Source of the DNA: Pterobdella sp. o SKG-2022
Taxonomy: Eukaryota; Annelida; Clitellata; Hirudinida; Piscicolidae
DNA length: 64,000 nt
Direction: 5' to 3'
Assembly: GCA_964035795.1 (NCBI GenBank)
Contig: OZ038320.1
Span: 11,134,118-11,198,117, forward strand
The translations under genes and the position numbers were made by a program. Positions 11,699-24,600 of this stretch are shown one piece after another. Every line of letters starts with the position of its first letter. Positions within the stretch are counted from its first letter, which is position 1. The notes beneath the pieces are model-generated. The model did not search any database. It worked only from the letters and a program-made list of their open reading frames with translations, and was not told where the DNA came from.

Positions 11699-14600
11699 TC
11701 ATGGCTTGAATAAGTCATCGCATGAAGAAGTTTGAGACAAGGGCCTTCGCCTTACTATACGGTTATACAAATCTGCCACTGCCTTCTGCAAGCACCCAAT
11801 TTCTTCGTAAGAATCATCTTCTTTTATACGAACTCTTTCAGGCTTTCTCAATCGTATTTGGCGTGTGGTTCCCACTAGAAGATCGTCAATCTTGTGATCA
11901 AGTAGGGCTGACACCTCGATGAACTTGCAGTGTTTCTTGTGCGCAAGATTTTTACCGTCTGTTAACAAATGTAGGTTATTTTTTGGGAGTCGTCAATGAA
12001 ATACTTGAATTTTGAAATTTTTCAGATGTATAAAACTCTTCTCAAGTGCATTATCAAGTGAGATTTATCTTTGTTTTAAAGGTTTTAATGAAATGGTGTT
12101 TTTTGAAACATAAAATAACCAGTTTTTAAGCTTATTTATAAAAAAATAAAATATAAAAATTGAGAAATTTGAAAAATTTTAGGAGTTTCCATAAAACTTA
12201 TTGTAGGCATGAACTCTTAAACTACATGACAAATCGGAATAGCATGGAGAAAAACGAAAAAACTCAAATGAAACTTTCTTTTATTATTTTGCATTGAACA
12301 CAATGAAATTTTAAATTGGAGACATTAAAGGTTTAAATATTTTTAGGTCACGCCCAATACCACTTTATTTTCGTATGAATAGCCAAGAGAAGGTTTTAAA
12401 AAATTGAACTTGCATTTCTGTAACATTTCAAAACATTTCAAAAATTAATAGAATGTTTAATAGAGGTTTTTTATTGATGAGAAAAATCAAATATGCGGTG
12501 TTTTGATTATTCAGCTAGAAATTTTAATGATGATTTGAAACAAAATTGAAACTTAGTTCCGAAACAAGCTATAAAACTTGATTACCATAAAATCACATTT
12601 GTTTCAAGCTTTTTGAAAAAATGTTTGCCGTCGTATATATCATTAATTTTTTAAAAATTCGGAAAAATACTTGAATGGAAAATTCTGATTTTGAAAAGTT
12701 AAATTTCTTAACAGTGTTCTCAAGCTGATTGCTTCACTTCAAAACATCAAAATGAAGCGCTATAAAAATTTTCACCAACAAAATCATTAAAAGATGCTTT
12801 TCATTTATGCATTGTCTACTATACTACAGTTGCATGCATAGGGTTTAAAAATACAACACCAAAATTGAAATCAAAAGCATACCAAACCTTCTTCTTGGAT
12901 CACACGGTTTCTGACGAGGTCTTGTTTGTTGGCCACTAAGATGACAGCGTTGTGTCGTTTGGCAGGTCTGAGGTCTTGCAGGCATGCTTGAGCGTGTAGG
13001 TAAGAGTTCTTATCAGTGACAGAGTACACAACAAGATGGGCGTCTGCTTTTGGAAAGACTGCAGGTGGTTGCATGCCTTCCTTTCTCTTCCAGCTCATCT
13101 TTTAGTGGGTTTTTGTTAAGAAAGTCAATGTTTTTTTCAAATAAAGATACCCAGAAGATATCGCGTGACAACCAAATTGCCGAACACCCGTATAAACAAA
13201 GAAAATGTTTCGTTTTGAAATATTTAGTGATAGTAAAGATAAAACTTTTCATTATGGATTGAAACATTAAATAAGTTTGTCTCTTTATGTGTGTCATTTG
13301 AAATTAATAGTTTTCATGCTCATCTCAATAAATAGAGTTCAGAACTCCGCTTAGAACTGCTATCAAAGATTTGAAATCTTCTGAATGATGGATTGAATGA
13401 AAGAAATTTCTTGTTTTCCAAAATAAATTACTCTAAAAATATTTGATTTGTACAAATTTTCCTTGAAAAATGATTTGAAGAAATCACAATTTAATAAAGT
13501 TTTAGAACAAACATTATTGAAAGTAAGAACAAACACTGAAATATATTTGATAAATTATTTGATTTCTTTTCTCATCATGAACTCTTTAATTACTTAAAAA
13601 TTAAATTAATCTGGGGAAACGTAAAGAACACAAGCTACATTTTGAAATATATTTTTATTTATTGAATAATAAACTTTTTTGATAAGGCATTCAAGTAATT
13701 TCAGTGATATCTTCAACCCAAATTCAATTAAAATCCAAATAAAATAAAACTTAATAAATTCTAATTTTAAAATCTTTTGGAATTTACGAGCGTCAAACAC
13801 TTGTGTTAGATTGAAAAGATCTTGAAATCCACAAGGAGGAGCAATGGAATCTTAATCGAAACTTCAATAAGGAGAGAATTAAATTCGAACATTAACAAAA
13901 AAAATGCAATGAATATTGATCAACTACTAATCAACAAAATCCTGTAATGAGAGCTGATGAAGTATGTTGAAACATAATGAGAGCTAATGGATTATGTAGA
14001 AACTATGCATTCTCACAGGCTGGCTTGTCGAGGGCATGTCCACAAACTGAAGAAGGGATTCTTCCCCATCTATTTGAACTGAGACTGTTTTCTCTGCAGA
14101 TTCATCAACTGTTGATGTTTTATTGCAAATCCCTTATTTAATGTAACAAACAACTTAAGAGTAATGTGGAGATTCGTTTTTTTGTGTAGAATAATGTTGT
14201 GAAACTTTAAAATTGTTTTGACTGATAAATTTTCACATTTAAAATACGTAAAATTTAATACAAACTGGAAATTTTTTTGAACACTTGGTAATTGGTGAAG
14301 TGCTTTCGAGAATTAGACTTTATTGAAATGAATGGAGAAAATAATTTAAAGGTTTCCATCACTTTTAACAACTTCATACTGCTTTTGATCCTGCATCAAG
14401 CTTCCTTGATAATAACGATTCATTATTGACTCACACAGCTTATTATTCATTCAATCTAGATGAATAAGTTTCTAATCTATCAAAATTTTTAAAATGAAAC
14501 AAAAAAGAATTTTCAATCTAGTTTATTTAAAGTCTAAATAATAAATTCATCTTTTCGACGGGCTGATGTGCATCTTGCGAGGTCTAAAAGAGGAAGTCAA

Positions 14601-17600
14601 GCACCAAAATACCAAATAAATAAACCCAAATACAGCTCGTAAATAAGAGTTTAAACAAAATATACCAAAAAAAGAATAAAGTCGGAAAGATATAGTAGAA
14701 AGTTGAAAAAAGATGTTATCACTGAGATAATTTGTGTTTGAACATGCTTCTGAAATTTGAGCGTTTGTAACCAAAAGTTTGAGAATACAATTTTCATTGG
14801 ATTAGTCGAGCCTGAAAAACATCCGCATGACATGCGGATGTTTTGTTTCAAATAGTTAAAACCTGAATGGAACTATGCATTAAAACATATTATTGGAAGG
14901 CTTAATACATTGAGTTTAAGTAAAAACACGAAAAAATTCATTATTTTCAAGACTCTGTTAAAATATTGTATTTAATTCATTGGAAAACTTTTGGTGCCTC
15001 GATGAGAAACAAACGACAACTGATATCTCGATAGGATCTTGAAATAATTAAAACAATATTTTTCATTATAAAAAATTTATTTCGAACAAAATGAGTTTTC
15101 AGTTTGGTTTAGGAACATTATGTAGAAAATAAAGTTTGATTTTTAGAAAGGGTTATTTCCATGATAAAGAGAATCAAAAACATTAAAGAAGGTTTTTCGA
15201 AAGTAACAAAATAGGTTTAACGGTCAAAGCACTCCGTTTGAGCTTCTGGTGTGGATGGAAGTGCGTGTGAGACAGTTGGAAATAAATTCGTGCCACCTGA
15301 ACTGGTTTTAAAAGCTCAAAATAATGTTAAATTATTAAAAAAAACGTCTTGATTAATTTGAACGTTAAAAACCATTAAAAAAAAAGACTTTAACGATAAG
15401 AATATTCAACGGTAAACGGAGAAAAAAAATTTTAGGAAATAAAAAATAGCAAAACAAATTTTAAGTCGACAATTTCATAAATTCAACTTGTCAAAAATTT
15501 TTCCAGGTTTTGAATGGATTTCAATATTTTTCTTGTCATTATTTCCACCCTTTGAAAAATCGAAGACGTCAGTCCCAATAATTTCAAGTGATGTATATTT
15601 CATGCTAAAATTTTAACACGGTATTGAAGTAATAAATATAATATTAGGAAAATTCTCCAGTGACCCTACGGCATATTCTTTAATGCATATTATTTCTTTG
15701 TCGTACAAGACCATACCAAAGCTATTTCTCTCTCTTTTTGATTCATTTCAATTTTTCAGATAAATTTTGAAAAATTGAATTGAAGTATTTTTCATGAATG
15801 GCGATTTGATCAGTGTTTCTTTTTTAAATATAATATTTAGGTTAATTTCAACTAATTATTAGAGAATATATTAGATCAAAAGTATCATTTTTGATAGTAT
15901 GAAGTTAAATTCTTGTTTAAAAAGCTTTAAAGTCCAAAAGTTTTAGATAAATTATATTAAATGTTTTTAAAAATTCATTTAATTTAATTTACTCAACTTT
16001 AACTTGAGTTTAAGTACAAACGCAATGAAAATTTATTCAAGCTTTGATACTATTCAAAAAAAGCATGTTTGAAAAATTTAAACATTTCCTAAAATAATGG
16101 AAAGATAAATTAATCAAAAAGTATTAAAAAATATTTATAGCAACCATTATTCTGCTTTTGAATTACTCCAGGTCTTCTAGCATGGGTTTCGTTTGTTTTT
16201 TATCGATTCAAGTTAAATAATTTTATATATGCGGTATATTTCTTAGAAATTGTGCACAGAATCATACGCATTGGAAATGTATGATAATATTGTGGGTTAA
16301 AGTAAAACAAAAAAAAAAAATTCTTATAAAAATTTTTGTGTTTATAAAATATTTCTTTGAGAAAAAGCTTAATCTCATCCAAATCGCCAAGTATATAAAT
16401 AAAAAATATGAATCAAGATGAATAAATAAGTGGTTCAAAAATGATTGAAACCACGCATACGTTCAATTAATCGATAATGTTGAACAAAACTAGAAACCAT
16501 GCTATATATGCACTGAGCACCATTGAAAGAGCGAATTTAAAATATAGCATTTACATGTGGAAAATGCTTTCGAGTTGTTTTCATGCACGACATTTTATGT
16601 CTTTTAAATCATAATGAGCATTAAAAATAAAATTATATACCGAGTATTCAAAATTTCCAGGTATTTGTGGAATATAGCACGGAATATGGATTTTCGCTGT
16701 TAAAAGCAAAGGTTTTGTTGCGTATATCAAATGGAAAAAGAAAAATTTAAAAACCTTGATATAAGTATGGACACTGAATTATTCACATGAATTACCTCTT
16801 CAAACAACGTGGTTTCGAGTTTGAACTTACATTGTTATTTATCGCTTGTGCAGAAAAAATTAAAAAATTTGACAAACAATAATCTCCTCTAAACAACCAC
16901 AAAATCCTTGTTATATTACATAGTTGAAATTTAGTTGAAGGAATTGACCTAACCTTGAATTTATCACTACTTATATTTCCTAGCTTGAAACAGTAGTATT
17001 CGAAATCATTTGCATTTCTTGACTATTTTCCTTCGCGTGTGGTATTCGGATTCTTAAATAAACCTTATTATGATGTGGAATGTGTTTGTAGTAATAACAC
17101 ACACTTTTTATATGGTTAAGTAAGTAAGTCAACCTTTATGTGGTTAACTGAAAATTATTATTGTATGATTCCAAAGATTGTAAATTATTTAGAAATCATG
17201 ATCTGTTTGCAATCGTATTTATCAATTGTTTCTTAATCATTGAGGCTCTAAATAGGTTATGTATTTAGAAAATTCAAACTATTAATTTTTTTTATCAGCC
17301 AAACACCTTATGCTGTTTAAGAACATAAATAACACAAAACCTACTACTCTTCATTGAGCAAAAGAATTAATCTTGCTTTTGCAATTGATCATGCCTTAAA
17401 CGCATTTTTTCACCAGCTTTTATTTTCTCGTTTTTTCGGCATACATCATTTGCCTAATCATACATTTACTCATATATTCATTTATGCTCAAATATAATTT
17501 ATTAATCTCGCAAACATCAATCTATTTTTCCTGGATCCATTAATATCCTTTTTCATTAGAGCAAAAGTCCGCCTTTATTTCCATAATAAATAGCGCAGAA

Positions 17601-20600
17601 TGTCGGCCAACATCACTTTTTAAAACATATTTTTGAAGTTGTTTTTTTGAAATTGTCGAGATATTGTCGCTAAAAGATTTTAAAATAGATAAGTTTCAAG
17701 CAATTTGAGATCAGTAACCAAACCGTATAAAAAGCCAATAAAAGACTGATAATTGAAGATATTATGCAGAAAAGCCTCTCCCATTGAAATAACGGTCGAA
17801 AAAAATAAAAATTGAATTTTTTAGAATATAAAAAATTTATAAAATAATCAAAATGTGCTTGGAACAAATTTACAGTATTGAAAACTAACCATACAGAATT
17901 TTTTAATCAAAACTAAATATTCACAGTTCTCAAAACTGCGTGTGTGGTATTAGGGTTCACGGTACATTGAGGATATGCAATACGAAAATTCATTTATATG
18001 GAATATGAGAGTAGGTTTGAAGCAACGACGAATATTGCTAGAAAGAGGCTTGAGGTACATTTATTTAAAAAATATTTATTTACAATTCTAAAATCCCTTT
18101 GATAACAAAAGCTTTGTAAAAATTCCTTTTAAGCCCGCTTTTTTTTAGAAATTTAACTTCGGATTCATATGAAAAAACACCAATATTGAATAAATTTAAT
18201 GCAATATAAATTTTATCTTCACCGTACTAACTAAAGCCTACAAGCAATGATAACCCATAAACACGATGTCAAGTATACAAAGGTATTTATTGGAGAAGGA
18301 AAGAAGTTTATCAATGAAACTTCATTGAAACATATTTTTTTGCAATTACTTTTGCATCGTTAGTTAATTTTCTCTAAAAATATTAATTAAGAGAAACCTA
18401 TGAAGCATGCCATATGAGGTTTATATAGCTTTTATACCTTTTTGTGTGATTAATCTTGTTTTAAAATTGATGTTTAATACAAAAAAAACGTATATATATT
18501 TGAGAATTATTTATCAAACTCACTCCAGAGAAACTTCATTAAAATGCTTTTATTTCAAAGAAGTTACTCAGTCGAGTGGTTTTGAATTTCATGTATATCT
18601 CATCATTAAACGTTTCAGGTATCTAGCTTTATAGAAACGAAATTTTCTAAATATCTTTCTTGTTCATTATCATCTCTTGTTATTTTATTCAAAACTATGA
18701 TGAACACAAATTATTTTGATTTATAACATTAAACAGAATTAAAACACTATTGAGTATTTAGAATTCTAAAGCGTTAAGAGGCATGAAGTGATGTACTGAG
18801 AAAGCATCAAGTTAACAAATGTATGAATCTAAAAATTTAGTTTATTTCTATCAATGTGTTTGGATAATGTGTTTTTTAATGTTGAATACGAGTGAATAAC
18901 CGTGGAGCAAAATAATTAATTTTTTGAAAGCTCAATTTATGCAAGAGCACGAACTGGGTCTATACTCAAAAAATATATTGAGTTTTTGAAAAATTATTTA
19001 AAAATATGAATACTATTTCAAAACTGTAGAGTAATATATTTATAACAAATACATAAAGAAACAATTGAATTCTGTGTATTAGAATGAGGTTTGGATTTTG
19101 ATCGATATAAGTTCACCGTGGTTTTAAGAGAAAACCATACACTCTTATCACATTTTATTTCTAATTTAAAAATAAGAGCTTTTTATAGATAATCTTTGTT
19201 AATTTTTTTGAATAAAAAACTAATAGTTTTCATCGATTGCAAAATAGCTTTCACTCTAATGTAAGGATTAATAGATTCATAGAAAAAAACATAAAGACAT
19301 GAAGTCTATTAGGGGTGGTTGCATTAAAGAGATTGATACTTCCAAGTATCTTGGTTCTTGAATCAAAAGCAACACACATGACTCAAAAATATGAAACTCT
19401 TTAAAATTGATTACAAACAAAAACTCAAAAAAGGCAAGATTTAGGGAAACCATTGAAGCAAAACATGCTTTATTTACAGTTGAGTTTGTGTTGCCATATA
19501 AACCTGTGAGCTTAACCTCTACAATGATGCAAACGAATAATGTGGTTCACTTCTTATGCTTATGACAGTTTTTTTTACATTTCTTGAAACATATTTAATG
19601 AAAAGCTGTATTGCAATTACCCAGAGTGAACTGTAACGTTCATAATGGCAGATTCGCTGATGTTGTGACCGAAGAAATGTTCTCGAAACACGTTGTATGA
19701 CAAGGCATAAAACAACTTGAAAAAGGCAGTTTTTCTCTGCGCTCTAATAAATGACATTGGTTGGAAAACAGTAACAATATAGGAGATTCAAAGCATGAAA
19801 TGAACGTTTCATTACTTAAGCTTGACTCAAATGAGTAAGTTTAAGGTGAAAGTGAGCTTTAATTATCTCGGAATATTTCACTTTTAGTAACTTAGTTCGA
19901 AAACAAATTATGATTATTGGGAAGAAAACCTGAATGAAATGTTACTCTGACATTGGCAATTCATATCACTTACCCAAATCATTTTCATTGTTGGCCAAGT
20001 ACTCTGAAGTGAGGATTTGCTGTGTCAAAGTTGATTTTCCAACACCTGTCATTCCCATAACCACTACCTTATAAACTACATCATCATCTTGGTAACGAAT
20101 TTTGTTTTCAAGTAAGTTGTTATCACTAATGCAGTTGTCAGTTTTCTTAATTGCATCTTCTCCCTCCACTTGAGGTCTTTTCTCTTTTATTCTGTCGCCA
20201 TCACTTACACCCGTTTCATTTTCAAGACTATTTTTTTCTTCGAAATTTTTTGTATGGTGTCTCATGAAGTTATTGGTAGGATGGGAGGTTGATGAAGCGT
20301 TTTTATTTTTTTCAGGAGTGTTTTCTCGAACAGCTTTGTGAACAAAATTTGACGAGTTTTGTGAAGTTGAATTTAGATTATTTTCATTTGAATCCTTATC
20401 TAAACATATTGCTGTTTTTTTGCTTTTAGAGCCGTGAAAATTATTATTATTTTGATCATTATTACTTTTGAAACTGCCGTACGTTTTTTTATTGTCCATA
20501 ATAGATGGTTTTGAATGGCTGAGTGGAGGATCTGCTGTGTGGTTAGGTTTATTGGGGTGCCTTCTGATCTTAATGGAGTCTCCTCGGTTTATTATATTAC

Positions 20601-21614
20601 CATCTTTAGTTGAAAAATTTCTGACTCTCAATAAAGATTTATCTGCACATAACTGGTTCAAAACATTTTTTTGCAGACCTACAGCCAGACTTGCCTTACG
20701 ATCTTCAGCTGTTCTTAAGTCACTCTTCTCAAAAGAAGCTTTGTTATAACAACTATTACGGATGTTGTTGTAGTAGCCACCTTTTTTTGAACGGCTAGAT
20801 CTTCTATCTGGTCTACCTTTATGTGGCATGGTAAGGTTTCGCTGCCTATTCAATCTACTCGCCACATTGTCAATCATTGTGTTGCTCGTCGTTTCAGTTC
20901 GTTCCATGAAAACGCCTAAAAAATCATGCAAATTAATCCACATACTTTAAAAACATATTGATGATTGAACATTAATTGAAAAGACCTTAAAGAAGAGTTG
21001 AACATGGAGAATATTAATGAAAATGGCAATCCACATTTTCATAAATGATATCACACACAAATGCCAAACAAATTGCAAATAAAATAAGTTTTGCAACAAT
21101 AATCATAATAATTACCTTCTTTTGAAGGTTTTCGTTGTGATTTGTAGGAAAATGAGCGCTGTAAATCTGCGTAGTTGATGTCCAACAAGCCATCATTTTC
21201 AGGGTAACTGCTGTTTACATTGAGGTCATTATAATTGACGGCGTCGTTTGTTGAGTTAAGCATTGGCTCGGAGTTAATATTATCAGAACACAACATTCTA
21301 TCTAATAACTTTTTTTTATTCCAATCATTCATTGGCGCCTCTTCTTCCAAAGAACCGTGCTTATTCTCTAAAGGCTTTTTCTCATTGTCTCTATTTATAT
21401 TCGTTTTGTTAGTATTATCAATGTTGGTTGTTTTTTGTATAGACCCTTTAATAGATCTTCTTTTTTTGTTCACTCTAGCTAGTTCTAAATATTCACTTTC
21501 GACTCCCAAGGAACGAGCTTTAAACATGGCAAACTCATCAATCTCACTGCCTCCATCGTCAGCCATCCTCTGGGGGCGGTGGGTGTCTTCAGTTAAAAAT
21601 TTAATTACACTCAT
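11699..21614 (-). CDS. RGK-family small GTPase with ~450-residue N-terminal extension
   Basis: Five minus-strand exons: 21614-21116, 20915-19974, 14108-14017, 13098-12888, 11958-11699 (667 aa). RGK proteins (Rad, Gem/Kir, Rem) are atypical Ras-like GTPases that inhibit voltage-gated calcium channels and affect the cytoskeleton. The G1 loop is GMTGVGKST (residues 454-462). The effector segment reads EKTVSVQIDGEES. The G3 region is non-canonical (FVDMPSTSQ instead of DTAGQ), as in RGKs. G4 is VANKQD (568-571) and G5 is EVSALL. The end, SSCDDL, resembles the conserved RGK tail (SKSC-[HE]-[DN]-L) and lacks a CAAX box. Residues 1-450 are polar, Asn/Lys/Ser-rich and probably disordered; vertebrate RGKs total about 300 aa, though long insect forms exist. 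The start ATG has an in-frame stop just upstream. The 5.9-kb intron between the G1 and effector exons is the longest in the window. Confidence 0.93.
14816..14844. repeat. perfect 29-bp palindrome (14-bp arms, 1-nt centre)
   Basis: Left arm AAAACATCCGCATG and right arm CATGCGGATGTTTT are exact reverse complements around a single A at 14830. It lies in the large RGK intron. A core of CATCCGCATG/CATGCGGATG is unusually GC-rich for the surroundings, so chance is less likely than for an AT palindrome. Confidence 0.9.
15222..15296 (-). other. candidate 75-nt cassette exon in RGK gene
   Basis: On the minus strand a pyrimidine-rich tract ends in CCAGTTCAG and opens a 75-nt island of higher GC that ends at a possible GT donor (GACC/GTTAAA). 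It begins with two bases and ends with one, exactly fitting between the phase-1 end of exon 19974 and the phase-1 start of exon 14108, and adds 25 residues without a stop. Known RGK proteins align without it, so it would be alternative or not used at all. The donor is weak. Confidence 0.35.
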
Positions 21615-24600
21615 TTTGAAAGTATTTTAAAAAACGATTGGTAGATACATGAAATTTTTGCAAAATTTTTTATATTTTACTGTTTTTTGTTACAACTAGG
21701 AAGTAGCAAAAAATGAATGATAAATTATTCAAAAACAAGTTTTATATTCAATTTGTTCTTCATCAGCATAAATATGTTAGAATCAAGCTGAATTTTAATA
21801 ATTCTGGACCTATTTAAAAGCTTATTTAGTTTTTGAAAACTAAAATTTTTCAAGCTGAAAAAATATAAAACATATTTATTGAAGCTTTTGTTCGTGTTGA
21901 TCCGTTTTTTCCCACTTTTTCGACTTGACTAATATAAATTTTTTTGAAATTTATTTTTTATCCTTATTACTATCAAAGAATTTATAATAATGGTTGAAGT
22001 TGTTATACGTTGATAAATAAAATTTTATTTTTCGTTTGTAATTTTTAAAAAATTGATTTGAAAAATTGTATTTATTTTTAAAGCTTAAAAATTTAATTTC
22101 AGTTGTTAATTTTTTCAAGATTGAACTTCTAAAAATGCGTGAAATTTTAAACTAAGTCGAAATAATTTCAGAAAGAACTCTGAAAACAGCATAATTATTT
22201 TTTAGAGTTGAAATAATTCTATTTCTAAAGGACTTCACAAATGTATGTTCAACTAGCTGCTTCGTTATAATGAGCGGGTTACTAAGGCAATGGATTATTT
22301 AGTGAAGCAAACAATGCTAATCCTTTATTCAAACACATCTCAATTCTTCTACATTTTCTACATAAATTAATCGAATTTTTCAATCTTAATGTAATTATAA
22401 AAACACTTGAAGTTTTTGAAAGTAAAATGATAAAGCTCTTTCGAAACTGTTCCACTAGGGTTGATTCTTTTCACCTATCTTTCTGATTATTCCTTTCAAA
22501 GATTCGTTCATTATTAACAAAGTTTGAATTTGAAAGCAAAAGAAACTTTCAAATTGAATTTATAAATCACAAAAAACTTAAGCACATAATAGAGACCCTT
22601 AAAAACCTAAGCTTTTAGGAACCTTTCTTTTCTGCTATTTTTACAATTAAAATAGATAAATAAATTCTAAAAACCATGTAATTAAATAAGTTTTATGTTT
22701 TTATATGGAATCAGTTGTTTGTACCTGGAACTCCTCGATTTAGATGTGGCTTGGTTTTATATATATGATTGCAGACTTGTAATTGATTGGATATACCTAA
22801 GAATACACATGCAATAGAGTTTACACATATACTTATGGATGTTTTGGTGTTGAGCACACAATCCAACCATTTTGTGGCTGCCTCTGTATTCTTCAAGCAT
22901 TTACATAGTTAAGAGTTTTTCAAATTGCTCGATTTAATTAACGTCTCTGAAACACATTTTTATGTGTAGCATCGTTCGGAATTTTTTCGATTCTTTCACA
23001 TTTTTGTATAAAGCATATATTTTCTAGTGCAGTGCTTTCATCTTTACCTTAAATTTATTCCATACATTGAAGTTTTACATAAATTTTCATATCTTCTTGT
23101 TAAATCTTGTAGCGTTTATAAAAGGAGGCGCTTTCTTCGTGTTTGAAATATGTATATGTACATGTGTGTAAGCCGACCATCATGGTTTCAAATCGGGGTT
23201 TGGATAGTGCAATAGGTATGTAAATTTTATCAAAGTTTTTAGGTTTAAAAAACTCGCGTTTCATGCATTTGGAGTGTTCTCAATGGAGACTTTTGTATTC
23301 AAGAAGCTGTTGAAGCACAAAGTAAAATTATTTTCTCATTCTTCAAAGTGTTTCAATATTCAACTCAATCATAAAACCAGTTTTCTTCTTATCTGGACTT
23401 TTATTTTTTATATAAAACTTTATAGCATTTAACAAAGGCAAAATATGTTTTCAAGATGTATTTTAATACCAAAGCTTTTGAAACTTTTTTCTTCTGTTGG
23501 AAATCGTAAAAACTTGCTCATTGAAGCAAACTCAAAAAGAAATCTGATCAAAAATTTTCCAATTACAATGATGAATCAAATGAAATAGTGGGGATTTGAA
23601 GATAAAAATATTTCAATTTGTTATGCCATGGGGTTCAACGTCAAGAACGTCTAAAAGATGGATGACTTGAGAAAGACGATGGGTTATAATTATTGCATAT
23701 CTGTATAAAAAGCAGTGATGACTGTTCAAAGCTTTTTTTATTTATGTGCTTTGTCATCATGGGCTATTAAAAGCATAAAATTTCTGAGATATATATGACT
23801 AAGTATTCATAAATGCTTCAATTTCATGGAACCTATAATAAGTTCATTTAAATATAAATTGAAAAAATTATTTGAAAAAATTTTTTATAATTACAAAAAA
23901 AAGATTAGAACACAATCAAATTTTATTTGCCTTACAAAACACAACTGAAGGACTGAATAAGTGGTTTAAATTCCTAAAGATCTAGTTATAACGAAGCAAT
24001 GTGTACAATGTTCAGCATTCTTACTTCTACCTATCAAGACATAAAATTCATCAATTTTTTACTCATCTTGCTTTTTTTAAATAATTCATAAGGTTTTATC
24101 ATCGTTTGTATCTTATAAATATCTATTATCTAGAGATAAGACTTTTAAAAATGCTAGCCTTATAAACTGAAAATAAATTTGAATTTGGAAAAATACATTG
24201 AAGGTGAGAAAAATGTGTTTTAACACTAGAGTGGGCTCTTACCGAATCATAAAACAATGACTTTTTAATATATTAAATCATAGAAACCTTTTTTGAGACT
24301 TTTATTCTGGGATTTGAATATTTGAAAAAACTTCAACACAAACTCACCTAGAAATTGGCTAATTTCCAGCTATATTAGTGAGCAACTTTGTCAAAAAAAA
24401 TCTTTTTCGAAACGCAATTCACCAGAAATACACTACTAATATATATTGATATATATATTCTCAGTTAACACGATAAATTATATTTCAAAAGTTAAGTAAT
24501 AGCATTATTATTCAATATTAATTAATTCAACTGAAAAAATCGAAACGCGTTTAATGTTGTGCGAGTCTACATAAAAGCACCAAAGCATATTCTTATATAC

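Noticed and set aside
14547..14600. Less AT-rich island in the RGK intron after TTTTAG on the minus strand
   Set aside because: No donor follows and its frame ends in a stop; it does not fit between the RGK exons.
22711..22896. 61-codon minus-strand frame with several Cys residues
   Set aside because: No recognisable motif, start context or splice partners; likely chance.
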